Assembly: GCA_903813345.2 (NCBI GenBank)
Contig: CAIIXF020000008.1
Location: 1,065,341-1,125,340, forward strand
From: Owenia fusiformis
Taxonomy: Eukaryota > Annelida > Polychaeta > Sabellida > Oweniidae
Reading direction: 5' to 3'
DNA length: 60,000 nt
Below, piece by piece: positions 1 through 14,229 of this stretch. A program made the position numbers and the translations under genes. How positions within the stretch are numbered: position 1 is the stretch's first letter; each line of letters begins with the position of its first letter. The notes under the pieces were generated by a model. It was not told the origin of the DNA, ran no database searches, and was given only the letters and a program-made list of their open reading frames with translations.

Positions 1-3000
1 GGTACTTTTGTTCTCTTTCAGTGTTGCGTGGGAAGGGCGGAATATATTAATATAAATATCTCATTATTGGCAAATTGCCAATTTACTATATATTGTAATT
101 CCAACCTCTATGAGACTAAATTCCTAATGATATTTGTGATATTTTAACCAAAAAGGTATATTTTGGTAGAAAATAATGAATTTTTTAATTTGACCTTGAC
201 CTGGGGAATATGACCTTGACCTAAATTTTCATACATTTTTGAAACACATATATCACATAGATTAATAAAATAAAGAGAAAACTTGAAAATCAGGTGGGGC
301 TTAAAATGGCCTTGTTTACCCAACTCCTTTAAAATGGAATTCACCATGTGAAAATACAGTATCCTGTAGGAGAACTCTACAAATATGTGTTCATTTACAA
401 GAAACAAATGGCCAATCATTGATTATTAGGAAATGTCATTGTCACCTTTGTGAAATAATTTATGCAGGAATTATTTCCAATATTTCATATTGTTCAGTTC
501 TCGTTTGCGGCTGTGACTCATGCTGAACCCATCAATAGTACAAGAGCATAATATTAGACATCTGTGCATGAAATATTAATGCTATCAAAGCTAAGAAAGA
601 AATGAACGGAGATGTGCAGAAGTATGAATTCAGAAAATAAGCTATGAAAATCCCTCTTGCATGATCCTTTGGAAAATCGATGTTTTGTGTATATATTCAA
701 GAATACGGTTTTAATAAGTAGGATAAAGGAGGTGTTTTATGTACAGACTCTTTCTGCTCATAGACGATAATGCCACATGGCAATATTGGTCTCAGTTCAT
801 CTATTATAGATGCTTAATTCTGAAGCAGACATTCAAGAAAAAAGCAATTTTTCTATAGAACAGTTCCTTTTTTAGTGCATCTAGTAAATAGCTGAATGTA
901 CAAAATCTTTACATGATTCATTCAAGGATTATTTTATGTCAACAGTCACTTATTCAAATTGGTATAACAATTTAGCAAAGCATAAAAAAGGATTATAACT
1001 GTGAATAGATTTATGGATGCTATGCTTATATTGCAAACAGAAATAGTGATTTCTGGCTCAGAGAAGTAGTTAACACATTTTATGACATTTCTTGGGTTAA
1101 TTCCAAGGAGAAAGAATAATAGTTGATATTTTGTAAAATGGAGCAGCGACAAGCAAGGAGTAATTATGCTTACAGCGGGTAAGACTCTTTAACATTATCG
1201 TACATTTGTCATTTTTAAAGTAAATTATACATTTGGATTAAAATGATGGGATTAGGAAGAGATTATGTAAACAGACATCACTTAAAAGATTCATGTATTT
1301 TGTTGGAATGTGATTTAATTTTATTGTCTGCCAAGAAATCAATCACCATGGTAAATGTGAAATATTCTGCTAGAGTTAACATAAAAATAAATTGTCAAGA
1401 CTATCACAGAAACCTTTTCTTATTGATTTTTTCCTTTCTATCAACTATTGTGTTAGAAGGAATATATGTTGATCTGAGAAGATTGTTACAAAGGAGATTG
1501 TATAAGATATGAGACATTACACGGAATAAAAAATCTATGCTACAAGCAATTAATACGTATTTTGCACAGATGCTAATTTAAAAATATGTGGTAAATTAGG
1601 AAATTCACCAATGTAAACGTAAAGGATTTTTGAGGCTCTGTATTTGTTAGGTAAGATTAATCTACTGAATATTGTTAAAATTCAATCTGGATGTTATTTA
1701 TAGATGCAATTTGGCATTGGTGGTGCCTAATCATCAGAAAAAGATAGTGATTAAGATAAGTGATAAAGATCTAATATGAATCATCTGAAAAATAATGGCC
1801 ATTTTAATCTCAATAGTCTCAATGGAATATATATAGGGAAACATCTGGGAACAGCTTTGGATTCTTGCAAATAAAATCAGATCAACTGATGTTCGAATTA
1901 TACACATACCTTGAGAAAATTACAGGTGATGTACGAAATTATAGTTGTGGTATTAGGTACTTGGCTTTCTTTTTATAAATTGAATACATGTAGCTTGGTG
2001 TGGGTAAGCTAATATTGTTTATTGTTTATTTAGTATAGTAAATATTTAACATGAAAAATAAACTTGGATTAAACTCCCATATTTAAACTAAATTATTGAT
2101 TAGGAAATGTTTTATGCTATTAATCTATTGCTTGTATCCTTTGATTGTATATTTAATTAATTAGCCATCTCCCAGCCATGCATTAATATAAATAATGCAT
2201 GTCATATGGAGCCATCAGGCCTTGAATGAATATGGAACTGCATAAGATTGAATATCAAGCTCAATTATTCTCATCAGTTCAAATTCCCAAAAATGTTTTA
2301 GATATAGCTAGAAATCTAGAAATGTGATTTCGTGTTTGGAATATCTTTGGAGTCCCCCCTTCTAAAATATTTCACAAAATTGTTCATTTTGGCATTTATT
2401 TGTTTTATTTTATTTTTGTACCATATACTGGTCTGCTGAATTTTCTAATATAAAGGGGGTCATTGTTTTGGTCAAAGTACCTTATTTTGATCTGAAAAAT
2501 TCAAAATATTTTACAATTTGTGTCATCAATATACAATATAAACATACTTTTCTATAAATGCTAGAATTTGAAATAATTTGCAGCCACTTTGGTGAATAAA
2601 TTTTAAAAATATATGTGTAATGTGTTCCACCCCATATAATTTGTAGATGTCATGCTACTAATAAGGCAAGGAGCTTTAACATTTGTAGAAAAGAATTTGT
2701 GTGTCGATGTCTTTTGACGGTGCATATTGCAAACTGTTATAATTTTGCAATGGGGTACAAATGGGGTCATAGTTAGTGTACTGGTTGTATATAAATAACA
2801 TATGTTCATATTTAAAAGAATTGTATATAGGATGTGCTACATATTTTCATTTCTCTCTTTTTTATTTGTGGATCTTAAAGAGTGTAGAGGTTTATTGAAT
2901 GGGCATTTGGCATTTACGAATTATGTGGTTATTTTCAAGAAATTGTTATTCTTCATTTAACAAAAACATTTCCTCAATAAAAAAGTGAAAGTAGAAAAAT

Positions 3001-3850
3001 AAAACCATAAAAGAGGTGTATTAACTGGTTGAATGCCTTTGAAGAATTTGCATGCAAAGATTAATTGGTACTAAATAATTGAGAATCTCCTTAAATATAC
3101 CTAAACTCACCCCCGAATTACGTTTGTAGGGATATAGAAAAGCTGTCTGTCTGTGCATTCATCCATTCAAATATCAGTTGAAGGATTTGGTTCAAATTTT
3201 ATTAGCTTATACCTCATTTATTGGCGTTGGGCCTCTGCTGGAGAAGGAACTTACAATATCGCTGCTTAATTCAAAATGGTTGCCATTTTCATAAATGATG
3301 GATTTGGTTCAGATGTTGTAAGATGGGAGTTTGTATGTCAGTCTTTTGACACTGATTGTAAAAATCAACATTGGCAAGATTTATAAAAATATGATTTACA
3401 AATGATCATACTAGGTAGTTGGGAGGTGTTTGGTGAACTCCTCAGATGCTACAATAAGTTACAATAACATACAATATGCTACAATAAGTTCAAACATCAA
3501 GGGAGTATCTTATTTTTTCCTTGAGGGGATTCATTTCAAACTTCCACCCAGGAAACTGTTTTTTTTATCATTTATAACAAGTGCGTGATACAGGGGTTGC
3601 CATTTTAGTAAAGGGTGTAAATACGTTTCTGTGCTTGATACAGGGTATATTTAATGGAAAAGATTAAATTATGATGTTGAATTATTGGTGTCTATCATAT
3701 ATTTAAGAACTGCCATCTATATATGAATATAAAGTTTAAATAACTAACGTGAACAAAAGATTAATGAGATTCTGATTGTTTTGTTCTGAGAATGCTGCTG
3801 CCATCTTTGAATAAACTCTAAATTATCAATGATATAATTATAATCTATTG
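1..3850. other. No gene recognised; AT-rich sequence
   Basis: Only short open frames are present and none resembles a protein family. At 191-202 and 211-222 there are two exact TGACCTTGACCT words. A fragment at about 3,140-3,230 (CTGTCTGTCTGTGCATTC followed by a GGATTTGGTTC motif) looks like the internal part of a Pu/Py-rich dispersed repeat similar to the one in DAAM intron 6. Confidence 0.5.
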
Positions 3851-3859
3851 TGATAACGA

Positions 3860-6800
3860 ACACCTCCCAATCTGAATGTTTTTAACTGCACGGTGGCATT
3901 TGGATTAGACAGGTTTTACTGTATGAGTAATAGTAATACTGAAATTAAAAAAAATCTGAAGGCCTAGTCAATCTATTTTGGGAAATATTCTCAGCTATTT
4001 GAAATGAAGATCAACTTTGTAAGAAGTCTCTATAATTATTTTTTTAATTTATACAATAACATTATACTCAACTTTAGTTCAAATTCCAATGCTCTGGCCT
4101 TGGCTAATCAAAACAGTTCATTGCAATTGTTTCATCAATTATTATATTATTATATTAATATATCATAATTATTTCACATGCAAATACTGTACTGCCACTA
4201 ATATTTGATGCTGTTATCTTTCACAATTTTGCAATTTTGAAATTTTGCGGATATCAATTTTCGCTAATTATAAATTTTTTATAATTTTGTATCTATTTCT
4301 TTCACCATCATATCATTTCTCAAAAAAATTTCCAGCTTATTTGATTAAATGTTTTTAAAACCAAGAAATATGAATGAAACAGTACCTTCTTACCTTTAAT
4401 TATTGCTATACCATGTACTTAAAGCCTTTACATGACACCTATCAGCTATCACCTGCTTCAAAAGCATAGGTGAAACTAAACTATTGAAATCAAGTGCTCA
4501 CTTTAAATTTTTTTATATTTTCTGTTTGGGAAAATCTGTTAGTTATCAGCTGCATTTTTGTCAGTCAAGATTTCTCTTCATCAAACCAAATCAAATCCAA
4601 GGAATGTTTAGTCAAATATCCAGTTGTTCAGGAATCGAACTCAATTCAAAGAATGATTAGTTCCATAGTGTAAACATATACAACTTTGAACAATATTGGT
4701 ATCAGCCATTATGTTACATTAAAAAAAAACAGAATGTAAAACTGTAAAAGACTTTCATGTAAGCAGGAAATTTCTTGAAAGAATACTAAAGGTTTCGCAA
4801 CAGAATTTAGACGGTCATATGTTGAATTGCAGAAATTTTCTGAAAATGTAAGGTGTGTATGTTAGGCCAATGCATTATCTAAAGGAAAAGTACTCATACA
4901 GATGATAAAAAAAATTGGAGATTGAGACAGGGAAGGTGCAAAGACCCCATCAACATTTTTTTTCAAAAATGTTTTCCTGATTTTCAGTTCCTTCAATTTT
5001 TTTTATAATGTTTTCACATTAATATGTTGCATTTGTAGACAAAGTTAACATACTAAAGAGAAAATATTTTCCTTTTAAGAGTTTATTTGTGTCTCCAAAT
5101 GCAACATACTGATGCATAAAACATTTATAAAAATTGAGTAGAAGGGGAAATTTTAAATTCAACGAACATATAGGCCCACTGAGCATTTATTTTGCACAGG
5201 GCCTTTATTAGAAAGAACTCAAAATAAATGCCATTGGCTTTTATTAAGACTAAGAGGGAAATTGAAAACATTTTTCCAAGGGGACAGGCATTTATTAAGA
5301 GGGAAAATAGCTTTCCCAAGCCAGTGGGTGTTTATTTCGAGGCGTATTATCAATCGAAGAGTTGACACATGGCCTTCATATACTCATGCAATAGTATCTA
5401 TCATCTCTGATTGCACACTTCTGTTTTACCTTTCAAGCATTCGATTTGGATTTTGGAATGTCATAAAGCTATGCGGTCAAAAGTAATCTTAATACTTTTT
5501 AGTGAAAATGCATTTATATTTTTAAAATGCAGAATCTTGCGAATGCAAAATCCTCGAAATCCGATCACCTCCACATCTGAATGTTTTTTTTAACTGGTCA
5601 TGGTGTTTTAACTGGTCATGGTGGCATTTGGATTAGACAGATATTACTGTATAAGTATAATATTATTACTGGAATTCCAAAAAATCATAACGCCTACAAT
5701 GCTAGTAATATTAAGTGAAAATGCATTAATATTTTTTCAAAATCAAGAATCTTTCGGATGCAAAAACCTCGAAATCAGACGTTTAAATCTGAATGTTTTT
5801 AATTTGTAGCGGTGGCATTTGGATAAGACAGGTTTTACTGTATAAGTATAATAGACATTAATAGTATTACTGGAATTCCAAAAAATCATAAGGCCTATAG
5901 CAACAACCATGTGAACTTCAGGTCAAAATTCCAATGCTCCCTTGGCCAATCAAATCAGTTCATTGCATTTGTTTCATCAATGCTCTCAATATCATAATTA
6001 TTCCACATGCAAATACTGTACTACCAGTTAATTTGCGAGTTTAAATTTCATGAATTTTGAGAAATACCAATTTTGCGGCCATTAAATTTTGCGGATATCA
6101 AAGGTTTAACTTCCATTATTCTCTGAATCCTCAAAATTAATTTATCTTATCTACAGTAATTACACCTACCCAATATCATATACTTTGGATAAGATTTACA
6201 ATCTCTAGATCTTAGTCAATGGCATGTTGCACCTCAGCCTTTAATTGGCGATATTCGCGACTATTAATTTTCGTGATTTTTACACAATCGCGAAAAGCAC
6301 GAAACTAAATTGCACGCGAAAAATATCGGGAGTACAGTACATTGAAACCATACACTCTTATATTTCATAAGAATTTGCAATCAAGCCTAACAAATCTATT
6401 GGCAAAATATTAGAAGGCCAGCAAATGTACACATGCTAAAGTGATGAAACTTTAATGAATTTTAATTTTGCCTATACTGAGATGTGTTAAACTCTATTTG
6501 GGTTAGATTTATTCGGCTACACCCTCTACTTACAGCCTTAACATGCCCCCTATCGGCTATCACCCGCTTCAAAATCATAACAGGTTCCTTTATATCTTCC
6601 TTTATCTTCTGTTTAAGAAAAGCTGTTAGCTATCAGCTGTATTTTTGTCAATCAAGATTTCTCTTCATCTGTGAATTACCCAGCGAGAAACCAAAATGGC
6701 AATTTTGATGGAAAGACACAAAGTACCAGTCAAAATCTCTGAAGATTTCCGGGCAAACAATGGCAGCTCTCCCAGTTAGGTTTTAGACTGTCTTCTCATA

Positions 6801-7330
6801 TTTTGTCAATTTTATTCAATTTCAAGTATTGTTTAGAGTTGTGCGTTCAACATATTCGAGAAGTCAATAGCTATAATAAATCTGCAGATTTTGCTCGCAT
6901 TTATGTAAGCTTTTCTCTTTTGACGGATACTTTGTGTCTTTCCTTGAAATCATGACAGGTGTAACTGATCTACTGAAATCAACTTCAAGTGCTTACTACT
7001 ATCTCCCAATGTGAGCTACATCAGTGCTTTTTGTTGAGAAAATATGTAAGTTATTAGCCGCTTTTTTTGCCGATCAGGATTTAAATTCTCTTTATCTGTC
7101 ATGTACCTAGCAAGATTCAGAGATTTTGACTTGTACGTCATGTCTTTCCGTCAAAACTTCCATTTTTGGTTTCTTGGTAAAGAGTAGCTTCTCAATGTAT
7201 AATGAGAATTTGCCAGTGTTCGGCACAGAAGCACCTTTTAATTTTTTTCGATTTTCGCAAGGAGGACACTAACACAATTTTGAAGCGGTTGATAGGGGGC
7301 TCTAAAGGCTGTTCTAACATATCAGTCACA
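3860..7330. repeat. Cluster of locally duplicated and inverted dispersed repeats
   Basis: Blocks 3,860-4,600 and 5,770-6,680 are diverged direct copies. They share GGCATTTGGATTAGACAGG, then CCAATGCTC...TTCATTGCA, then CACATGCAAATACTGTACT, then the AGCTATCAC/CGCTTCAAAA segment. Between them, 5,480-5,910 holds two tandem units of about 190 bp sharing TGAAAATGCATT and CCTCGAAATC. At 6,955-7,330 part of the block recurs directly (TTAGC...GATCAGGATTT) and part recurs inverted (AAGACATGACG- and GGGGGCTC-type segments). A stem-forming CGCGA-rich piece lies at 6,245-6,335. No gene is seen. Confidence 0.6.
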
Positions 7331-7689
7331 GCCTCTGAAAGAGCAAGATCTAAGGCTCTAGCTTTAGGCTAGTCTAAGTCCTATAGATCTAGTAGTCTAG
7401 GCCTAGAGTCATAGCCCAGGCATAGGCCCGTAAAAATGTAAAGAAATAAAGCTTACAGCATGTTCTATTTAAGTGAATTTGACTCATGTTATACATGTTC
7501 CGGGCCTATGCCTAGTATAGTCCCGCAGGACGAAGAAGATAGAATGTAAAAATCAAATTGAAAATCAAAATAGAATCGAACGAAAAAAAATTGAAAAAGT
7601 TGAAAATTCGATTTCGATTCAATTTGATTTTCTGCCATTATAAATGAAATACTGTACTTACCAACATGTTTCTCGGATATATATGTTGT

Positions 7690-8370
7690 TCTTACTTTAT
7701 CTTCGCCGAAGATCGATGTTTATTTATATATAACAATCGAATAATCGACATAATTCAAACTCATCACTACGACACAAAAATATATCACTTTCGAAACCAT
7801 GTAAACTGCTAAGATGACGTCATTTATATCCGGGATTGCTTTGCAAACTCCACACAACAGACTGTCCCATCTTTTCTCCTGCTTTCTCCCGATGCAATTC
7901 ATACATTACTCGGAGATTACTGTCAAACGTTCCAAGTTTTACAATTTTAGCATGTTTATTACGATCTAATTCCTGCCAGTATCAATGAATAAATCTATTG
8001 ACCAACAGATTGGAAATATGTATTCCAGCGATACCCTCATTTTGACGAAAGAATGGTACAAATATGTCCACTATTTATCGAGATATCGTGTAGAAAAATT
8101 GAAGAAAGACATCGCTTAAGAAATTTCTATTTCTAGACTGAACTGTTCACGCTCGCAAGTGGCATCTCCAACTCCATATATGGGCAAAAAGGTGGAGTTA
8201 ACAATAAGCAATGCAGGGATTGACACGATTGAAACGAAGAAGTCTCCATGAATCTCGCTTAAACTCCGCCCCTTCTTCGTGAAAAATCACGTGAATTCCG
8301 GCTTTTGCTGGGACATATCCGGGCATCTCGGCTTCGAACCCAATCAGAAGTTTCAATTTTGACTGGCGCC
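7690..8370. promoter_or_regulatory. CpG-richer promoter-like island upstream of DAAM
   Basis: CG dinucleotides are clearly denser here than in the flanks. The patch holds a palindromic TGACGTCA (CRE-type) at about 7,814, ATATCCGGG twice (7,828 and 8,317), an ACTCCGCCCC GC-box at about 8,263 and a CACGTG E-box at about 8,289. It could hold a non-coding first exon for DAAM, about 4.7 kb upstream of the first coding exon. I cannot identify the transcription start or even the strand. Confidence 0.35.
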
Positions 8371-8399
8371 GCATACATTATCTCAAGTCTCACCCAATA

Positions 8400-11300
8400 T
8401 TTTTATGTATACGTTAAATAAGGTTTTTGAAAAGGGAAGTAGTTTCTCAAGTCAATACTCCATAAATGGACATTATTAAGTTTAAATATTGTGGTTTTGA
8501 CTTGATTATTTTGTTGATGTCATGTGGTTCCAAAGTATATATTGAATACATTTCAAAATGTGACATTTACACGAAAAAGTAGAATTGTGTATCCTTAAAA
8601 AACAATTAACAGGGACATCAAATTAAAAAAGTCAAACTGTTCCGAAATAATTACAAGTTTTTCAAGTTTTTCTTCACCCTGAGATGGTTGCCAAGAAATA
8701 TGGTCTATTTTTGGAGCAATCGTATCTCATGATTCTGCAAAAGCATATGTTCATTTTATAGAGATGCAATCTGTCAAACAGGAGTTAACAAGTTAACAAG
8801 CAATATTTCTAATTTTCCAAACAATTTATTATTTACCAGCCAAGAAAAACATAATCACAAATTGCCAAATTGATAAACCTTTATATACTTTATAATAAAT
8901 TGTGAATGTGCCAAAAAGAGTTTTGGTTACAATCCAGGAAAACTAGTCAAGTTTTCATGTCAAAATATTGAAAGTACTATATGCTCAACTTTATATGTAT
9001 TATAGTACAGTTTATTATATTTTCATATGGCTATATTAACTCATTTGACCCCATGCAAGTACATATCCTGTCAAATATATTTCATTGCACAGAAAAATAT
9101 TTAAAATACTCCCAAGGAATACAAAAATGTCTTTTGTGAAATAATTTTAATTTGATGATGTAATAATTCTCAAATCTCTGTCAAGATATATTGCTAATAA
9201 ATACATCTATCAGGTATGTATATATTTTAAAAGGACACATGTACCGGCATTTAACCTGGTGGATGTCTTACTGTGTATATATGTATATGCTTACAAAATA
9301 AATCTAATCTACTCCTTTTAATTCAGCATGACATATTTTTCGCATTGAGCAAGTTGATATTTATTTTATACTAAAAAAGTTAAGGACAGGTTAGATATTT
9401 ATACACAAGTTAGAAGATATCAACTTTCACAGAAACATATATCTTTAGAAATGTGACAATTTTAAAGAGGATAAATAATGACTTCAGGATAAGTTTGATT
9501 GTGTTATTGCCTATCAGGGATTTGTCGTAGTCTCAATCGAATCGTGGAGTATAAAACTTGGTAAGCCATTTTTGTATGTTTTTGTATTCATCTTAAGCAT
9601 GAGACCACTCCTAACCATCATAACAAGAACTTAACAAGAAGTATAAGTAAATACAATAAATAAATACAGTAAATACAAAAAAATGCTTGAGTACCAAAAA
9701 TATATGCATTTTAATTTAAAAATACATATTAAGATATTCAATTCTGAAATTGATACCAACTTTATTAATGAACAATTTAAAATGCTGAAATAAAAAAGAA
9801 TTAGGTTAAACCCCACAGTCAACTAGTGTATTCTATATAATTTGTGAATATATATTCTGATAATATCAAATGCACCTATATCTTCATTTAGGATGTCAAT
9901 TATGTGCGAAACAGGAAAAATTTGATTAGAGCTCAGTAAAGTAGATTTTATTCTAAGAAAATAACATGTAATTGGGTAATTCAATAATCTGATGATTGTC
10001 ATTTTAAGGAAAACTATCGGGAGGAAGCAGATAGATGTTCAAAAGCTTCTATCTGTAATCAGTGATAAGACTTTTTTAACATCAGTCCCATTTCAAGAGC
10101 ACATTTTATCGTGATAAGTATACATTGGGATAATCACGGCTCTAGACTTACACTTAGATATGTTTACATTTCGTTTTTTACTCTATTCATTTGCATCCTT
10201 ATCTCTAACTAAATCTATTTGATATCCTTACAAAAATTTGACCAGGTTTAAATCTTCAGAAATGCTGGATTCTCTTCTTCACTATTCCCCACCTTGTTAA
10301 CACATTTCTTAAGGAGATTTCCATCTCATTCGATGTATATGTTGATGAAAACCATAAGGACAATACTGTGAAGGTTTTAAGACCAATGTATTATTTGTTA
10401 TGGTATATTTACCTATTTAAAGTAAGTACATTGATATTTCATGACAAGTTGATTAGCTGATGAATCAGATAGCAGATTTCAGATCAAACTATTTTTGTTT
10501 TTGTCTCTTTATTTTGACTCTTTTGTCTCGTATTAATCTTTTAAATCTTTTTTGTTAAATTGAGAGTATTAATGCAACATAATGATGTATTTTTCATCTC
10601 TCCTCTTTATTTTGTTAAGTAATTGACCCTTTTCCATATAAATGGAAAAATAGATGGCATCATGGGTATTGGTAGGGCTAGGGTAGGGCTAGAATACATG
10701 TAAATATATTGTCAGAGTCACTTAATTTCTTGATTTTAGAAGTTATAATTCCATTTGGGTCAACTTAAAACACCATTGGAATATAACTATATGACCTTAT
10801 TGACATGTGGATTGTGATTTCACATTAAAATTGTGATCCTTGTAAGAGTAAATGAACTTTTTAAGATTTTTAGCATTGTGTCAATGGGGATTTAGCCCAA
10901 CCTTTTTTAGACAACTAGAAAATCATAAGAATTTGAATAATTGTAAATAACGGTCAAAATCAAAGTTGATGTGATAGAAAATTACATACAGAATTCAAAT
11001 ATGCCATCAAATAGAAGAAAATGTTAGTCTTTAATGTTGAAAATGCAGCTCTATTAACATCTCATTAAAAACGAGACTTTAACGAGATTTCAAAGCTATA
11101 TGGAAAAGGGACCATTGTGCATCATGACAAACATGGCATTTGAATTACATCATGATCGAGTGTATCATTAAACATGTAAGTATGTAACGTTATGTTATGT
11201 TTGACACTAAGGCATGTACTTTAAGGGATACCTTTCCAAAATATTTTCTTACATTATCAAGATTTAAAATTCATTCACTATAAGATTTGAATGAAGTTTC

Positions 11301-12970
11301 CAATTAATTTCACATTTTTATATCAATTAAACTTATTAAGTTAATACTTTTTTAATTCTTCGTAAATTCTTTAATATTCTATGTTAAACATTAAAATTTG
11401 CATCACTTTGAGATGTTTTAGTTTTTGGCTTGTAATGTCAGGTGTGTTGTCCCCTCACCTTGGAATGTGAGATTACAACAGGATTCATGAAATGATACAG
11501 AGGCTGTATGTGACATTCACATTGCATCAGATAAAAAATCAGTTTTTATCATTAAACATTTAGAAAGAGATTTAATTTTTGCATTTGGTTAGTGTAATAT
11601 AACAGTTGGCCTACAAAACTCGGTTAATTTAGCACTTTGAACAAAGTCAAAACTTGAGACCTTTTTAAAACTGCAGTGCCAAAAATTGAAAACATGCAAA
11701 CCTTTTATAATCAACAAATCCTAAGATTTTGACTTTTTTATATTAATTTTATGATTTAGTTGAAGAATATATAATGTGAATAAAGTTCAATGACTAGGTT
11801 TTATTAGAGTTATATTTCGTTATTATGTTTTACTTATCAAAGTATAATGCAAACCCCAAGGCGACATATGTTACCTTTGAATAAAGTCATCTTACATTCG
11901 GATTTTTTCTTTCTTTTACCTATAATAATATTATTAAAGTAAAAGGAAGAGGACAAATTAGGGACAAAATGAACAAGTAGAAAGATATTATAATTGCATG
12001 GAAACCTATGAAAGTTACGTTACGTTAAAAGTAAAAACAAGGAGTGGAAACAATGAAAGGGAAAATCTAATTGGTTGGATATAGTCCTCTATTAATATAG
12101 AGCATTGCCAATATGATGCAGCCTATTAATTATGGGGTGTAATTAGAGCATTGTTTTACATTAGTACATTAACACATGACTAATTGCATGATGTATGTAG
12201 ACCAGGACAGTTCAAATCTACACCTTATTTACGCGGCAATAGATGTGATATGGAAAATATTCAATTGATTAACATACAGAAAGCAGAACACAGGAAGCAG
12301 GACATTGAAGTTAAGATGATAATCAGTTTGCTTTATCTGAAATAATTAGCCAAACTGAGGATATGGTAGATGTGATGGACAAAGGAGGTGATAACAGAAA
12401 ACAAAATTAGATAATAAATCATCCACACTTTCTACGTGCGTAGAAGATGTCATCTTCAAAATATTCATAACCTTACCTTATCTCACAGTAGAGAAAAGAA
12501 AAAATGAACACAGGACAGAGGATATAAAAAGTTAACGATCATTTTTTCTATCCTGGAAATAATGAACCAAACTATGGATATAGTTGACTATAGAAAGAAG
12601 ATGATCTAAACGGAAAGCTAAACTAGGTTTTGCTTAATAGATGTTTCTAAATGATAGAAATGTATAACAAGAAAATTTCAAGTGGTTGACCACGCAGCAA
12701 TGGAACTCTCTGATGCTCTTTAAGGTATTACAGAAAGTGATTGGAATTCAGGGCGGTTTTATAATAGAATTGTTTATTTATATAGGAATTAATTCTGAAA
12801 GCAACCTGGATTAACACAGCAAGCTGAAAACCAATATATGGGATATAAATTGACTGCTAAAATTTCTTTAAGTCACTAATTCAAATTCATCTACAAATAA
12901 TGTAATTTTGATTCATGAGTCATTTTATAAGTCGTTCCCCATGTGAGATGTTGATGAAGAAGTTGAGTGT
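8400..12970. other. No gene recognised; AT-rich 5' flank or intron of DAAM
   Basis: The longest open frames are about 60 codons and resemble nothing. If the island at 7,690-8,370 is the DAAM promoter, this is the first, 5' UTR intron. I see no tRNA, rRNA or clear mobile element here. Confidence 0.45.
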
Positions 12971-13036
12971 TAAAGTCAAACTATAAAAATTCTGGAATGG
13001 ATATATATTATACATCTTTCAAATGATTCAACAAGT

Positions 13037-14229
13037 ATGGGAGAAAAAGACAATGTTAACGACATTAAAGAGGATAGAGATGTGACTCTAAATGATAAAA
13101 TCAATGGGGTTATAGAGCATAATGACCCTGAAATCAATAATTTGGATGAACAGGAATGCATCAACAAAGATGCTGTTAACAAAGTTGGAAAGAATGTTAA
13201 CAAGGCTAGCGTTATTGAAGACAATGTCAACCTTACTGATACCAACAACCATGAGTTTGATAACAGTGCAGTTGGTCATGGGATGATCAATCCTGCATTT
13301 GAAGCCGATGAAGATGAGAAGAATGATGACACTATACATAAAACTGTTGACAATTCATTGTGTTTATCTTCCACTAACAGTTCAGAGCCACTTTACAAAG
13401 ATACAACTAGAGATGTCTTGAAGACATTGAGTGTAGATTCACTTGAAATAAAAGACAAGGCTGAAGATGTTATCAATCATGCAGATATTACTGATGTGGA
13501 TGGTTTAAATGAGGACAAAAAGATTAATGATAATCATCAGAGTGATAACATTGAAGAGTCTGAGATTGAATCAAAAATTGATGATAGTGCGGGTGAGTGT
13601 AAATCAACATTTAGTGCTCTTATTAGTTTGTATGATGAAATAGAAAGTACGATTTCAGTTTCTATAGATAATAGTGACAATCCTAAAGGACCTTTCATTT
13701 CCCCAACTGGTGAAAGTGATGACACTAGTTGGGAATGGGAAACAGCAAAAGAAAGAAGTGATCAAATGATCGGCTATAAAACAGAGAGAAGTGACTCTGG
13801 ATTGTTGATGAATGGGAACGATGAAATTGATGCAAGTGTTAATTTTGAAGCAACATCTAATCTGGATTTAAAAAATGACAGATATCAAATTGAATCTGTT
13901 AATGCAATGAAGATTGATAGATGCCGGGAAACTGGTAATGATATTGTAACAACAAGAGCTTCAAATCAAAAGACAAAATTAAAAAATTCCTGCCATGACA
14001 ACAATGGATTAACAGGAATGAAAAACCAACACTTTGGAATAAATGGAAAAGTCCCTCACATTGGTGAACAAAAGAAAAGTTTAGACATGAATATGCAATA
14101 CATGGCTGAAAAGTGTGGTGCATCGGAAAATATACGCAATTTGAAGTCATATAGGATCGCTGATAGCTTGGAGTCACCAAAAGTCAGAAGACGAAGTTAT
14201 GTGAGACATAGAAGTTCAACATGGTCAAG
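13037..14229 (+). CDS. DAAM: DAAM exon 1: long acidic N-terminal extension
   Basis: One exon of 397 complete codons plus two bases. It is rich in Asp, Asn, Glu, Ser and Lys and has no recognised domain, so it is probably disordered. It ends in a basic stretch ([17 protein letters not shown]). The donor AAG|GTCTGT at 14,229/14,230 joins exon 2 in phase 2 (AG+A = Arg), and the reading frame continues directly into the DAAM N terminus. A nearby alternative donor (GTATTG at 14,234) would put a stop immediately after the junction. The frame is open from 12,974 and ATG 13,037 is the first Met in it. Vertebrate and fly DAAM proteins as I know them lack this extension, so it is either a lineage-specific N terminus or the start of one isoform. 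The open frame continues to 14,343 but that part is intronic read-through. Confidence 0.75.
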
